A stretch of DNA of 64,000 nt from Halotalea alkalilenta DSM 17697. Lineage in GTDB: Bacteria > Pseudomonadota > Gammaproteobacteria > Pseudomonadales > Halomonadaceae. The stretch spans positions 1 through 64,000 of the forward strand of contig NZ_JHYY01000025.1 in assembly GCF_000621205.1 (NCBI RefSeq), in the 5' to 3' direction. A program made the translations under genes and the position numbers. Shown here piece by piece: positions 8,712 through 23,743 of the stretch (positions within the stretch are counted from its first letter, which is position 1; each line of letters opens with the position of its first letter). The notes under the pieces were generated by a model. It saw only the letters and a program-made list of their open reading frames with translations. It made no database searches and was not told the DNA's origin.

Positions 8712-9607
8712 CGCTCGAGCGGCGGCCATCGGTCGGGCAATGCCTCGGCCAGCAGCCGGTCGCGCAGCCAGCCGCCGGCGATGCCCAGGCCGCGCTGGCG
8801 GTGCCAGCCGAGCTCGAGCTCCACCCAGCGCTCGAGACCGGGCGCGATCGGCGTGACCAGCTCGGGCCTTGCGGGCGAGGCGGCGATCACGTGGTCCGAC
8901 ATCAGCGTCCACCCCACCCCGTGCTTGACCAGTTCGAGCATCACGAAATGGCTTTCGACCCACCAGACGTCCGGCGCGATGCGCTCGGCCTGGCGCGAGC
9001 TGCGCTGCCCGCGAGTGGCGACGATCAGCTGGCGATACCGCTTCAGGTCTTCACGCTCGAAGCCCCCCGCGGCGAGCGGATGATCACGCCCACAGACCAG
9101 GCGCAGCGGCACCCGGCCGATCGGCCGGGTCTCGAGCGTGGCCAAGGGTTCGGACGGTCGGCACATCACCCCGAGATCGGCGCTGCCGGCATCGATCATC
9201 CGACCGACATCGTCGAGCAGCGGGAAGTGCAGCTCGACCTCGACGGTAGGGAATCGCGCGGCGAAATCATCCATCAAGCCGCCGATCAGCCGTTCCGGAT
9301 AGAACTCGTCGATCGCCAGTCGCAGCCGTGGCTCGATCCGCTGGTCGAGCCGCCGTGCCACGCCGAGCAGATGCTCGCGCTGCTCCAGCAGGCTGAGCGC
9401 CTCGGCCAGCATCCTTCGGCCGTTGGCGGTCAGTACCGGCAGCCGCTTGCTGCGATCGAACAGCGCGAAGCCGAACTCGAGCTCCAGGTTGGCGACATGG
9501 GTACTGACCAACGATTGCGCCTTACCGAGACGCCGGGCCGCAGCGGAGAACGAGCCTGCCTCGACCGTGGTGACGAAAGCGACCAACTGCTCGTGGGTAG
9601 GATTCAT
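8708..9607 (-). CDS. LysR-type transcriptional regulator, divergent from PACE efflux gene
   Basis: This is a 299-residue LysR-family protein. The N-terminal winged HTH (FVTTVEAGSFSAAARRLGKAQSLVSTHVANLE, residues 10-41) is followed by a periplasmic-binding-like effector domain. The divergent neighbour 96 bp away is a PACE-family efflux pump. This is the same layout as the Acinetobacter AceR-AceI pair, in which the LysR protein activates the pump on binding its substrate. A T-N11-A palindrome lies 14 bp upstream of its start. Control of the PACE gene is inferred from that layout. Confidence 0.93.
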   Translation of the reverse strand: MNPTHEQLVAFVTTVEAGSFSAAARRLGKAQSLVSTHVANLELEFGFALFDRSKRLPVLTANGRRMLAEALSLLEQREHLLGVARRLDQRIEPRLRLAIDEFYPERLIGGLMDDFAARFPTVEVELHFPLLDDVGRMIDAGSADLGVMCRPSEPLATLETRPIGRVPLRLVCGRDHPLAAGGFEREDLKRYRQLIVATRGQRSSRQAERIAPDVWWVESHFVMLELVKHGVGWTLMSDHVIAASPARPELVTPIAPGLERWVELELGWHRQRGLGIAGGWLRDRLLAEALPDRWPPLER

Positions 9608-9620
9608 CCACCGACCTTCT

Positions 9621-9635
9621 ATCTGGATTACAGAT
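9621..9635. promoter_or_regulatory. LysR-type operator candidate (ATCTG-N5-CAGAT)
   Basis: This is a perfect inverted repeat, ATCTG-GATTA-CAGAT, fitting the LysR T-N11-A rule. It is the most symmetric site in the 96-bp region between the divergent LysR and PACE genes. Position and symmetry suggest binding by the LysR protein; no binding data are available. Confidence 0.5.
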
Positions 9636-9703
9636 GGATTCCAACTTTAATTCAGCTCGATGATAGATGATAGTGCCGCGCACCGCCCATCCAGGAGAGC
9701 CCG

Positions 9704-10156
9704 ATGCGCACCACCCTCGACCGCCTGCGCCACACCCTGCTGTTCGAAGCGATCGGCATCCTCATCGTGCTGCCGCTCGGCAGCTACGCCTTCTCCCTCT
9801 CCCCCGGCCACATGGGCGTGGTCGGGATCGTAAGCGCGGTGATCGCGGCGGTCTGGAACTACCTCTACAACCTGGGCTTCGATCATGCGCTGCGCCGCTG
9901 GCGCGGCAGCCTGCACAAGGGAGTGACGATGCGGATCTTCCACGCTTTGCTGTTCGAAGCCGGCCTGCTCTCGATCCTGCAACCGCTGGCAATGCTCTAT
10001 CTCGGCACCGATGCGCTCGCCGCCTTCTCGCTGGTCGCTTCGCTCGCGGTGTTCTACGTCTGCTACGCCTTCATCTACAACTGGGCCTACGACCGCCTCT
10101 TTCCGCTGCCTGCCACCGCCGCCGCCGTGCCCAGCGCCATGGCGCAGCGGCCCTGA
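9704..10156 (+). CDS. PACE family multidrug/biocide efflux transporter
   Basis: This 150-residue protein has four predicted membrane helices arranged as two tandem bacterial transmembrane pair repeats. The paired motifs RHTLLFEAIGILIVLPLG and RIFHALLFEAGLLSI, and WNYLYNLGFDHAL and YNWAYDRLFP, are diagnostic. Family members (AceI and relatives) export chlorhexidine, short-chain diamines or other cationic biocides using the proton gradient. The adjoining divergent LysR regulator supports inducible expression. The natural substrate in this organism is unknown. Confidence 0.92.
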   Translation: MRTTLDRLRHTLLFEAIGILIVLPLGSYAFSLSPGHMGVVGIVSAVIAAVWNYLYNLGFDHALRRWRGSLHKGVTMRIFHALLFEAGLLSILQPLAMLYLGTDALAAFSLVASLAVFYVCYAFIYNWAYDRLFPLPATAAAVPSAMAQRP

Positions 10157-10306
10157 CCTCCAGCCGAGCCGAGAACGTCGCGGATCGCCAAACCTTTTTT
10201 CAGATTTAAGCCCCTCTGGTAATGCTCCTCGCCCTGATTAATGTGGGCCGCTTCTTGTCCGCCGACGAGCAGCAGCTCGCCCACCAACAACGAGGAACGA
10301 CACCGC

Positions 10307-11572
10307 ATGTCAGCTCCCGCTCCGGGTAACGCACCCGCCAGCGCCGGCTTTCGTTTGGCACTCTGGCAGCAAATCATGATCGCGCTGGCGCTCGGCCTGG
10401 TCACCGGCCAACTGCTCGGCGAGGACGCGCAGTACCTCAAGCCGATCGGCGACTTGTTCATCAACGCGATCATGATGCTGATCGTGCCGCTGATTTTCGC
10501 TTCGCTGATCCAAGGCATCACCTCGATGAGCGACCCGGCCAAGATGGGGCGGGTCGGCGGCAAGACCGCGGCGATCTACATGCTCACTACGGTGTTCGCC
10601 ATTTCACTCGGCATGTTCGCGGCCTGGCTGTTCCAGCCCGGCGCCGGTACCGGCATGAGCTTCGCCGCGCAAGGGGGAGAGGCCGCCAAGGAGGCCCCCT
10701 CGCTGGCCCAGATCCTGATCGACCTGGTGCCGCGCAACCCGCTGGCGGCGATGGCCGAGGGCAACATCCTCCAGATCATCGTCTTCTCGCTGATCCTCGG
10801 CATCTCGCTGAGCCTGATCGGTGATGCGGCGGCCCCGATGGTGCGAGGCATCGACAGCCTCGCCCAGGCGATGTTCAAGATGACCAGCCTGGTCATGGCC
10901 TGCGCACCGATCGGCGTGTTCGCCCTGATCTCCTACGTGTCGGGACGCTACGGACTCGAGGTGCTGGTGCCGCTGGCGAAGATCATCGGCGTGGTCTACG
11001 TCACCTGCATCTTCCACGTGCTGGTGGTCTACTCGGGAATGGTCGCGGTATTCACTCGGCTCAATCCCTTGCGCTGGCTGCACGGCAGCATCGATGCGCT
11101 GATGGTCGGCTTCTCGACCACCTCGGGCGCCGCCACCCTGCCGGTGTCGCTGCGCTGCGCCACCAAGCACCTCGGGGTATCGAAGGGCGTCGCCAGCTTC
11201 GTGCTGCCGGTGGGCGCGACGATCAACATGGACGGCACAGCGATCTACCAGGGCGCGGTGACACTGTTCATCGCCCAGCTGATCGGCGTCGAACTGACCA
11301 CCATGGACTACCTGATGATCGTGATCACCGGCACCCTGGCGACGATCGGCACCGCCGGGGTACCCGGCGCGGGGCTGATCATGCTGTCGATCATCCTGGT
11401 CCAGGTCGGGCTGCCGCTCGAGGCGGTGGCGGTGATCGCCGGCATCGATCGCATCCTCGACATGGCGAGGACCACGGTCAACGTCGCGGGCGACCTGATG
11501 ACCAGCGTGGTGGTCGGTCACAGCGAGGGCGAACTCGACCGCGAAGTCTACGATACCCCGCGCATCTCCTGA
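10307..11572 (+). CDS. Dicarboxylate/amino acid:cation symporter (DAACS family)
   Basis: This 421-residue member of the glutamate transporter homologue family imports dicarboxylates or acidic amino acids with protons or sodium. It has eight transmembrane segments and two re-entrant loops. The hairpin-1 serine-rich motif GFSTTSGAATLPVS and the unwound segment-7 motif NMDGTAIYQG are present, and GTAGVPGAGLIML forms hairpin 2. The start at ATG 10307 has GAGGA about 11 nt upstream; an in-frame ATG at 10241 lacks one. Substrate specificity (glutamate/aspartate versus succinate/malate) cannot be set from sequence alone. Confidence 0.92.
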   Translation: MSAPAPGNAPASAGFRLALWQQIMIALALGLVTGQLLGEDAQYLKPIGDLFINAIMMLIVPLIFASLIQGITSMSDPAKMGRVGGKTAAIYMLTTVFAISLGMFAAWLFQPGAGTGMSFAAQGGEAAKEAPSLAQILIDLVPRNPLAAMAEGNILQIIVFSLILGISLSLIGDAAAPMVRGIDSLAQAMFKMTSLVMACAPIGVFALISYVSGRYGLEVLVPLAKIIGVVYVTCIFHVLVVYSGMVAVFTRLNPLRWLHGSIDALMVGFSTTSGAATLPVSLRCATKHLGVSKGVASFVLPVGATINMDGTAIYQGAVTLFIAQLIGVELTTMDYLMIVITGTLATIGTAGVPGAGLIMLSIILVQVGLPLEAVAVIAGIDRILDMARTTVNVAGDLMTSVVVGHSEGELDREVYDTPRIS

Positions 11573-11626
11573 GCCTCGCGGCAACCCGTCGCGAATACCG
11601 TCGTCGATGCGAGGCGGGCGTACGAA

Positions 11627-11655
11627 AAGGGGCACCCGTCGATCGGGTGCCCCTT
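11627..11655 (+). terminator. Hairpin terminator of the DAACS symporter gene
   Basis: A 12-bp perfect stem, AAGGGGCACCCG / CGGGTGCCCCTT, with a 5-nt loop lies 55 bp past the symporter stop. It lacks a long T-run on this strand but is flanked by AAAA, so it could act on either strand. The identical stem recurs at 11986-12014 on the gltD side. Confidence 0.65.
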
Positions 11656-11985
11656 CAGATTAATGACAAACCCCTTTTAGACCCAGCGACACTTTCGATC
11701 CTGGCGAGTCGAGAACCGTTTTCGCCCCAACGAACCTATCGCTCGTTTAGATGCGAGGGGCGGACCCCTCGCGCTCCCCCTTTGGGGGACGCGCCGCCAC
11801 AAAAGCGCGAAACCCTGGCCGATCAATCGCTTGCCCTCGGGTCGGCGCGCATGGACGTCCCTGTCCGGGCGCGCCTTTTGCGACATCCATGTCGCAAACC
11901 CCGGTGCAATCGATTGCCGGCCAGCGCGCTCTTGGAGGCGGCTACAAAGCATCGTGGCATCTTCAAATACTTTGTCGGCAGTCTG

Positions 11986-12014
11986 AAGGGGCACCCGTCG
12001 GTCGGGTGCCCCTT
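11986..12014 (-). terminator. Hairpin terminator of gltBD
   Basis: The stem AAGGGGCACCCG / CGGGTGCCCCTT with loop TCGGT lies 49 bp beyond the gltD stop. It uses exactly the same 12-bp stem as the terminator facing it at 11627-11655. Confidence 0.65.
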
Positions 12015-12063
12015 TCAGTTGCCGTCTTCGTTGCCATCTTCCTGCGGCAGGAGAACGACCCAG

Positions 12064-13524
<1,461 letters not shown>

Positions 13525-13568
13525 TCAGGGTCCGGCGCACCGCCGCATGGCGCGGCGGTGCCGACGAA

Positions 13569-18023
<4,455 letters not shown>

Positions 18024-18225
18024 GAAGTGCCTCTCGAGGTGCTTGTATCCAGTTTCTGACGAAGATATATTGATCTGTTTTGTCATTCCCCCGACATAGA
18101 ATTCGGGCGGTAAGCACCCGGCCACAGGTGGGTGAACGGGCCAGCGAGCATAGCGAGGTTCAGGAACGGGGCGCAATACGTCACTCCCCTTCAAATTCAC
18201 GCTAAGCGACTGATATCGCGCTGCA

Positions 18226-18247
18226 TTTTCTCCCTTTTCGGAGAAAA
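18226..18247. other. A/T-flanked hairpin in the gltB upstream region
   Basis: The perfect 8-bp inverted repeat TTTTCTCC-CTTTTC-GGAGAAAA lies about 205 bp upstream of gltB, inside the 553-bp gltB-citrate transporter gap. On the minus strand its hairpin follows a T6 run instead of preceding one, so it is not an ordinary terminator for a leftward transcript. It may be a leader structure or a binding site. Confidence 0.35.
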
Positions 18248-18339
18248 AACCCTTATCCTTTCATACGTTTGCGCAATGGATGAGAATGATTCCATCGAGT
18301 TGTGGAACGGCGTTCTTTAACTCAAAAAGCCATGCCGAT

Positions 18340-18358
18340 TTTGCATGGGCCATGCAAA
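18340..18358. promoter_or_regulatory. Palindromic operator candidate upstream of gltB (TTTGCATG-N3-CATGCAAA)
   Basis: This perfect 8-3-8 inverted repeat lies about 320 bp upstream of gltB. The symmetry and A/T-rich ends are typical of a dimeric regulator's site. It does not match sigma-54 (GG-N10-GC) or a strict NAC site. The regulator is unknown. Confidence 0.4.
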
Positions 18359-18517
18359 TTTAGACGATCACCATCGTCAAGTCGCACCAAGGCGAGATGG
18401 AAATCCCGCCGCTCGCACCAAGTTGATGCAATTTTTGGCACCGAACTGCGCCCTGCTTGCGCCTCGCCGCTTCCCATCCGCAGGGTCATCGCCCCCAACC
18501 TGGGCACCGGAACGCCG

Positions 18518-18552
18518 AAGGCGCCAGGCTCCCCGTGGGAAGCCGGCGCCTT
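18518..18552 (-). terminator. Terminator of the citrate transporter gene
   Basis: An inverted repeat AAGGCGCC-A-GGCT ... AGCC-GGCGCCTT, with one bulged base and a 10-nt loop, begins 25 bp past the transporter stop. The stem is long and GC-rich, with only a short T tract. Confidence 0.6.
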
Positions 18553-18576
18553 CGAGACAGGCTTGGGAGAGCGCGC

Positions 18577-19968
18577 TCAGAACAGCCCGAACAGCGCGCC
18601 GAGCCCGAGCAGATAGAGACTGAACAGCCAGATGATCGGGAAGGAGAACCTGAGGTGCTGGCCCATCTGCACCCCGGCAAGCCCCACCGCCAGCCATACC
18701 GCCGGCGCGAAGGGACTGACGAAGGTGCCCGCGTTGTTGCCGATCGCCATCGCGTAGACCACCGAGCGGGGGTCTACACCGGCCGGCGCGGTGACTTCCT
18801 GCACCACCGGCAGCAGCGCGAAATAGTATGCGTCGGTACTGGTCAGCATATCGAGCGGCACGCCGAAGATCCCGACCACCACATGCAGCCAGGCGATCGA
18901 TTCCCGCGGCAGGGTATTGGCGAGATCGTTGGCGATCGAGGTCAGCATCCCCCCATCCGAGAGGATACCGAGGAAAGCCCCCGCGGCGCCGATGATCGCC
19001 GCCATGTTGAGCGCCTGGGGCGCATGCTTCTTGATCGCAGCGGCCTGGTCCGCGGGGCGCGGCAGGTTGACCGCGAAGGCGGCGCCGAGGGCGAGCATGA
19101 AGGTGTAAGCCGGTGCTAGCCATCCCATCGCCAGCACCGCCACCACCGTGATCACGATAGCCAGGTTGATCCAGAAGTGCCGAGGCAGGCCCACCTCCGG
19201 GATGCCCGGCTCTTCGTCGTCACCGAACTGCGCCTGCACCCGGCGCTGAATCCGCTTGAACTCGGGCAGGCGACGGGGTTCGCTGGCGGCATGGGCGGCC
19301 ACGGTCGGCTGCATCGTCATCGCACGATGGCTCGATGGTTCACCATGCTGGGCGCGAATCAGCCGCTGCTCCCGCCAGCCGAACAGCGCGGCGAGCGCCA
19401 TGGCGCCGATCATTCCGGCCAGCTGCACCGGGATCAGCGCATGCCAGAGCTCGGTGGGGTCGACCCCGGTGACCGCGCCAGCACGCCCGATCGGCCCGCC
19501 CCAGGGCACCATGTTCATCACCCCCATCGACATCGACATCAGCAACAGCAGCAAGAGTGGGCGCATGCCGAGGCGCTGGTAGAGCGGCAGCAGCGCGGGT
19601 ATCACGATCAGAAAGGTCGCAGCGCCAGAACCATCGAGGTGAACGATGGCGGCGAGCAGCGTGGTCATCACCGCGACGGCGATCACATTGCCGCGAGTGA
19701 GCTTGATCACCCCGCGCACGATCGGATCGAACAGACCGCGCTCCTTCATGATGCTGAAGAACAGGATCGCGAACATGAACATGAAGGCGACGTTGGCCAC
19801 CCGGGTGACGCCGGACTGGAAGAAATCGGATATTTCGCTGAGCGAATAGCCCGCCGCCAGCGCCCCGGCGAAGGGAATCGCAGTCAGCGCCACCAGCGGA
19901 CTGAGCTTTTCGGTGATCAAGGTGGCGACGATCGCCACGATGACGATGAGGCCAATGATGGTGAGCAC
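18577..19968 (-). CDS. CitMHS family citrate (metal-citrate):cation symporter
   Basis: This 463-residue protein has about 11-12 hydrophobic segments and belongs to the CitM/CitH family (ion transporter superfamily), which imports citrate free or complexed with Mg2+ or Ca2+. Conserved stretches are HLDGSGAATFLIVIPALLPLY, NMVPWGGPIGRA and LTSTDAYYFALLPVV. A GTG at 19968 follows GAGAGGAG and gives the N-terminus VLTIIGLIVIV expected for the first helix; upstream in-frame codons do not resemble the family. A hydrophilic central loop of about 60 residues separates the halves. It splits gltB from aroB, which are neighbours in pseudomonads. Confidence 0.9.
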   Translation of the reverse strand: MLTIIGLIVIVAIVATLITEKLSPLVALTAIPFAGALAAGYSLSEISDFFQSGVTRVANVAFMFMFAILFFSIMKERGLFDPIVRGVIKLTRGNVIAVAVMTTLLAAIVHLDGSGAATFLIVIPALLPLYQRLGMRPLLLLLLMSMSMGVMNMVPWGGPIGRAGAVTGVDPTELWHALIPVQLAGMIGAMALAALFGWREQRLIRAQHGEPSSHRAMTMQPTVAAHAASEPRRLPEFKRIQRRVQAQFGDDEEPGIPEVGLPRHFWINLAIVITVVAVLAMGWLAPAYTFMLALGAAFAVNLPRPADQAAAIKKHAPQALNMAAIIGAAGAFLGILSDGGMLTSIANDLANTLPRESIAWLHVVVGIFGVPLDMLTSTDAYYFALLPVVQEVTAPAGVDPRSVVYAMAIGNNAGTFVSPFAPAVWLAVGLAGVQMGQHLRFSFPIIWLFSLYLLGLGALFGLF

Positions 19969-20303
19969 GGTGAGACTCCTCTCAAGATCGAGACGCTGCG
20001 GTCGAGGCCATGACAGGGTCAACGATCGACGCCCTGTTCTTGTAATACCGCCGGCGCGGTGAACGGGCTGGAGGATAGAGAGTCGCCGATGAGCGAGCAA
20101 AAGGGCGAAACGGCAGGCGAACGGCGGAATCTACGCTGTTGGTCGAATATCGAGGGAACCGGATGGAGCCGGTTCGCAGAGGATCGAGATTGTTGAAATT
20201 AATAAAATGTTAAAAAATTTATGAAACCAGCATTCCGACTAGACCAAAGGACAACAGCGACGATGGTCGCATTGCGCATCCATCGCCGCACGCTTGCAGC
20301 GCT
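19969..20303. promoter_or_regulatory. AT-rich promoter region of the citrate transporter gene
   Basis: This 335-bp gap lies between the transporter start and the aroB stop. It contains a sharply AT-rich patch at about 20190-20225 (AATTAATAAAATGTTAAAAA and following) in an otherwise GC-rich sequence. A leftward promoter with upstream activating A/T tracts is the likely content. No CRP or sigma-54 consensus was found and no gene is seen. Confidence 0.4.
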
Positions 20304-21419
20304 TCAGCCAATCGAGTCGCCACGCTGGCGAGCCAGGGTGGCGCGAGGGTAGGCCTTCAGCATCTCACCCAGCAGCGCTTCGTCGACGTTCGCCTCGACC
20401 CGCGCCTGTCCGAGCCGGTCGAGCAGCACCAGGCGCAGCCCGGCATCGAGCACCTTCTTGTCGAGCCTCATCAGCTCGAGGAACCGTTCGCTGCTCATTC
20501 CCTCCGGCGCATGGACCGGCAGGCCGGCGGCGCGCAGCAGCGTCTCCACCCGAGCCAGCGCGGCGGCGTCGAGATCGTTGAGCCGGGCTGACAGGGTCGC
20601 GGCCATCATCATTCCGCTCGCCACCGCTTCTCCGTGCAGCCAGCGCCCGTAGCCCTGGTCGGTCTCGATCGCGTGACCGAAGGTATGGCCCAGGTTGAGC
20701 AGCGCACGCACGCCCTGCTCGGTCTCGTCTTCGGCGACGATCTCGGCCTTCACCGCACAGCTGCGCAGGATCGCCTCGGTCAGCGCCTGGGCGTCGAGGG
20801 CGCGCAGCGCTTCGACGTTGTCCTCGAGCCAGGAGAGGAACTCGAGATCGCGGATCAGTCCGTACTTGATCACCTCGGCGAGCCCGGCCGAAAGTTCGCG
20901 CGGCGGCAGGCTCTCGAGGGTGGCGGTGTCGATGATCACCGCGCGGGGCTGCCAGAACGCGCCGATCATGTTCTTGCCGCGTGGATGGTTGACCCCGGTC
21001 TTCCCTCCCACCGAGGAGTCGACCTGGGAAAGCAGCGTGGTGGGCATCTGGATGAAAGCGATGCCGCGCTGGTAGCAGGCCGCGGCGAAACCGGCCATGT
21101 CGCCGATCACCCCTCCGCCGAGCGCGATGATGGTGGCGCGCCGGTTGAACCGCGCGGCGAGCAGCCCGTCCCAGATCCGCTCGACGCAATCGATGGTCTT
21201 GTACTGCTCGCCGTCGGGGAGAATCGTCTCGGCGAGCCGATAGTCGCCAAGCTGGGCCTTGACCCGCTCGAGATAGAGCGCCGCGACCGTCTCATTGGTG
21301 ACGATCATCACCTGGCGTCCGGCGATGTAGGGCGCATAGAGATCACCGCGATCGATCAGCCCCGGCCCTACGTGGATCGGATAGCTGCGCTCGTCGAGCT
21401 CGACCATCAGGGTCTGCAT
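20304..21419 (-). CDS. aroB: 3-dehydroquinate synthase
   Basis: This 371-residue enzyme is the second in the shikimate pathway, converting DAHP to 3-dehydroquinate with NAD+ and a divalent metal. Typical segments are [37 protein letters not shown] and [11 protein letters not shown], which carry the NAD- and metal-binding residues. The ATG at 21419 is preceded by GAGGAA at 5 nt; ten further upstream codons in frame are not needed. It follows aroK by 87 bp and ends the pilMNOPQ-aroK-aroB unit. Confidence 0.97.
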   Translation of the reverse strand: MQTLMVELDERSYPIHVGPGLIDRGDLYAPYIAGRQVMIVTNETVAALYLERVKAQLGDYRLAETILPDGEQYKTIDCVERIWDGLLAARFNRRATIIALGGGVIGDMAGFAAACYQRGIAFIQMPTTLLSQVDSSVGGKTGVNHPRGKNMIGAFWQPRAVIIDTATLESLPPRELSAGLAEVIKYGLIRDLEFLSWLEDNVEALRALDAQALTEAILRSCAVKAEIVAEDETEQGVRALLNLGHTFGHAIETDQGYGRWLHGEAVASGMMMAATLSARLNDLDAAALARVETLLRAAGLPVHAPEGMSSERFLELMRLDKKVLDAGLRLVLLDRLGQARVEANVDEALLGEMLKAYPRATLARQRGDSIG

Positions 21420-21506
21420 GGAAATTCCTCGATACTGGCGCGGACGCACGGAGCATAGGCGTCCGGATGGAGTGGAATGAGCGAGCGGGGCTTGACGCGC
21501 AAGGGC

Positions 21507-22049
21507 TCAGCCCCGTGCGTCGACCAGATCATCCTGGAGATGGAGCTGACGGCGGATATCGTTGACCACGCTCCTCGGGCTGCGCCGCTCGGTGCTGATC
21601 ACCAGATCGGCGGTGGCGCGATAGAGCGGCTCGCGCACCTCGAACAGCTCGCGCAGCTTGCGGCCCGGGTCCTCGCACTGCAGCAGCGGCCGGTTGCGGT
21701 CCCGCGCGGTGCGCTTGAGCTGCTGCTCGACCGAGGTGCGCAGGAAGATCACCGTACCGCGCTCGCGCAGCAGCCGGCGGCTTTCGGGATGGGTGACCGC
21801 GCCACCGCCGGTGGCGAGCACGACGCCCTGCTGGGTGGAAAGATCGTCGATGACCTGGGCCTCGCGAGCGCGAAAGCCCGCCTCGCCCTCGACATCGAAG
21901 ATCCATGGGATATCGCAGCCGCAGCGCCGTTCGATCTCGTGATCGCTGTCGAAGAACGGCCGCTGCAGCTCAGCGGCCAGCAAACGACCGATGGTGCTCT
22001 TGCCGGTCCCCATCGGACCGATGAGAAATATGTTGAGTGAATCCCGCAT
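21507..22049 (-). CDS. aroK: Shikimate kinase
   Basis: This 180-residue P-loop kinase makes shikimate 3-phosphate. The Walker A motif GPMGTGKST starts at residue 11. The shikimate-binding DSDHEIE and [10 protein letters not shown] segments and the GGGAV glycine triad are intact, as is the lid arginine region RDRNRPLL. Its ATG overlaps the pilQ stop (TGATG), indicating coupling. This pilQ-aroK-aroB order is conserved in pseudomonads and relatives. Confidence 0.96.
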   Translation of the reverse strand: MRDSLNIFLIGPMGTGKSTIGRLLAAELQRPFFDSDHEIERRCGCDIPWIFDVEGEAGFRAREAQVIDDLSTQQGVVLATGGGAVTHPESRRLLRERGTVIFLRTSVEQQLKRTARDRNRPLLQCEDPGRKLRELFEVREPLYRATADLVISTERRSPRSVVNDIRRQLHLQDDLVDARG

Positions 22050-23743
22050 CAGCGTGCCGCTCGTTGGTCCTCGATGATGTTCGGCGTGATGAACACCAGC
22101 AGCTCGACTCGCTCCCGTGCCCGCTCCGCACGCCTGAACAACCCGCCGAGCAGAGGCAGATCGCCAAGCCATGGCAGCTTGTACAGCTCATTCGCCTGCT
22201 CGCTGGTCAGGATACCGCCAAGTACCACCGTTTCGCCATTATCGACCAGCACTTGAGTACTGATTCGACTGGTGTCTATCGCGGGGAGGCCATTGAAGCG
22301 ATCGCCCGCGACGCTATCGTTCTGTACGTCGACCGACATCCGAATGCGCCCGTCCGGGGTCAACTGGGGCAAGACCTCGAGGGCGAGCACCGCGTCACGA
22401 AAACTTGTGCTGGTCGAACCATAAGCGCCCGACTCCTGGTAGGGCACCTCCTGGCCTTGGCGGATCATCGCCGGCTCCCGGTCGAGGGTCATCACCCGCG
22501 GCTGCGACAAGGTATGGCTCATCCCCTCGCGCTCGAGGGCGTTGAGCTCCAGCGCCAGCAGTACGTTGCTGTTGATCAACCCCACCGTGAAGGTACCCTG
22601 CGGCGACGCCGTGCCACCGAGCTCGAAACCTAGCCCGAGGAAGGGGCCGCTCCCTTCGCTCCCTGGGCTGAAGCCTCGCCGTTCGCTCGCGATCCCCTCG
22701 CTGAACGCTCGCCCGATGCCGGCCTCCCCCCAGCGAATGCCAAGCTGGCGCGAGACCCGTTCGCGAGCGATCACGATCCTCGCCTCGATCTGCACCTGCC
22801 GCAGCGGCACATCGAGCTCGGCCAGCGCCCGCCTGATCCCGGCCAGCCGAGTCGGCGTATCCTGCACCAGCAGCATATTGGTGCGGGCGTCGAAGCCGAT
22901 CCATCCCCGCGGTGAGAGCAGGCCCGCGCCACCGCCGCCCTCGAGCAGCGATGCCACGTCCTCCGCGCGGGCATAGTCGACCTTGAGCATATCCAGCGCG
23001 AGCGCCTGCTCGTCCCCCGCCGGGCGCGCCTCGCGCGCGACGATGGCCTCGATCGCCGCCGCCGGAGCGACCAGCAGCGCATCGCCATGGCGGCGGCTGG
23101 ACAGCCCTTGCCCCTCGAGCACCAGCGCCAGCGCACGCGACCAGGGGATCGATTCGAGACGCAGGGTCAACTCGCCCTCGACGCCGTCGGCGACCACCAG
23201 ATCGACGCCGCCGGCCTCGGCGAGCAGCGAGAGCGCCGCGCGCACCGGCAGCCGCTGGAAATCCAGGCTGACCGGCGTATCCCCCCCCGAGGGCGGGGCG
23301 ACCACGACACGCTCGACATTGACCGGCAGCGGGCGCTCGGCAGCGGCCTCGGCAACCACCGGCGCGGAGCCGGGCTCGAGCACCACCTCGATCCGCCGAC
23401 CGTGGCGCTCCACCCGGTACCCATGGGGTCTGGCCAGTTCCAGCAGCAAACGCACGCCTCCTGGCGGCGTCGATATCTCCAGCGGCCCGACCCCTGGCAC
23501 CGCATGGGCGGGCGCTCTTCCCTCGAGCAGCGTGCGCGCGCCGGGCAGCGTGAACATCAGCCGCGGCGGCTGGCCGAGCGAAAGCCCATTGATCTCGCTG
23601 GCCTCGTCATCGAACTCGAGCACCATGCGCGCATCACCGCTAGCTGGCTCGATCGAAAGCCGCGCATCGACCAGCTCACTCGCCCAAGTTATCGTCGGCG
23701 CGAACGTGAAAGCGCAGAAGAGCAGCAGGATTCCCAGTCTCAT
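22049..23743 (-). CDS. pilQ: Type IV pilus secretin PilQ
   Basis: This 564-residue outer-membrane secretin forms the exit pore for type IV pili. A signal peptide spans residues 1-21 (ending TITWA). One AMIN-like peptidoglycan-binding domain follows at about 24-125, then STN/N0 and N1 domains at about 155-320, and the secretin beta-barrel at about 330-560, with [26 protein letters not shown] and [10 protein letters not shown]. Family members usually carry two AMIN domains and exceed 680 residues, so this is a compact version. It overlaps pilP by 4 bp and aroK by 1. Confidence 0.92.
   Translation of the reverse strand: MRLGILLLFCAFTFAPTITWASELVDARLSIEPASGDARMVLEFDDEASEINGLSLGQPPRLMFTLPGARTLLEGRAPAHAVPGVGPLEISTPPGGVRLLLELARPHGYRVERHGRRIEVVLEPGSAPVVAEAAAERPLPVNVERVVVAPPSGGDTPVSLDFQRLPVRAALSLLAEAGGVDLVVADGVEGELTLRLESIPWSRALALVLEGQGLSSRRHGDALLVAPAAAIEAIVAREARPAGDEQALALDMLKVDYARAEDVASLLEGGGGAGLLSPRGWIGFDARTNMLLVQDTPTRLAGIRRALAELDVPLRQVQIEARIVIARERVSRQLGIRWGEAGIGRAFSEGIASERRGFSPGSEGSGPFLGLGFELGGTASPQGTFTVGLINSNVLLALELNALEREGMSHTLSQPRVMTLDREPAMIRQGQEVPYQESGAYGSTSTSFRDAVLALEVLPQLTPDGRIRMSVDVQNDSVAGDRFNGLPAIDTSRISTQVLVDNGETVVLGGILTSEQANELYKLPWLGDLPLLGGLFRRAERARERVELLVFITPNIIEDQRAAR

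Larger units (their letters stand above)
11627..12014. mobile_element. MITE-like intergenic element bounded by inverted hairpins
   Basis: A ~390-bp segment between the convergent symporter gene and gltD has inverted ends. CGGGTGCCCCTTCAGA-N5-GACAAA at 11644-11670 matches the reverse complement of 11971-11997, with about 23 of 27 bases shared. The interior is packed with palindromes: 11753-11772, 11775-11789, 11844-11875, and a perfect TTTGCGACAT-CC-ATGTCGCAAA at 11877-11898. No credible gene is present. A non-autonomous miniature element or a mosaic of REP-like units are both possible; no target-site duplication was identified. Confidence 0.4.

Noticed and set aside
7335-8963. N-terminal extension of the NCS2 permease across the divergent reductase gene
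   Set aside because: The extension is antisense to a well-supported FAD-dependent reductase, and a GTG with a good ribosome-binding site at 7334 gives the normal permease length.
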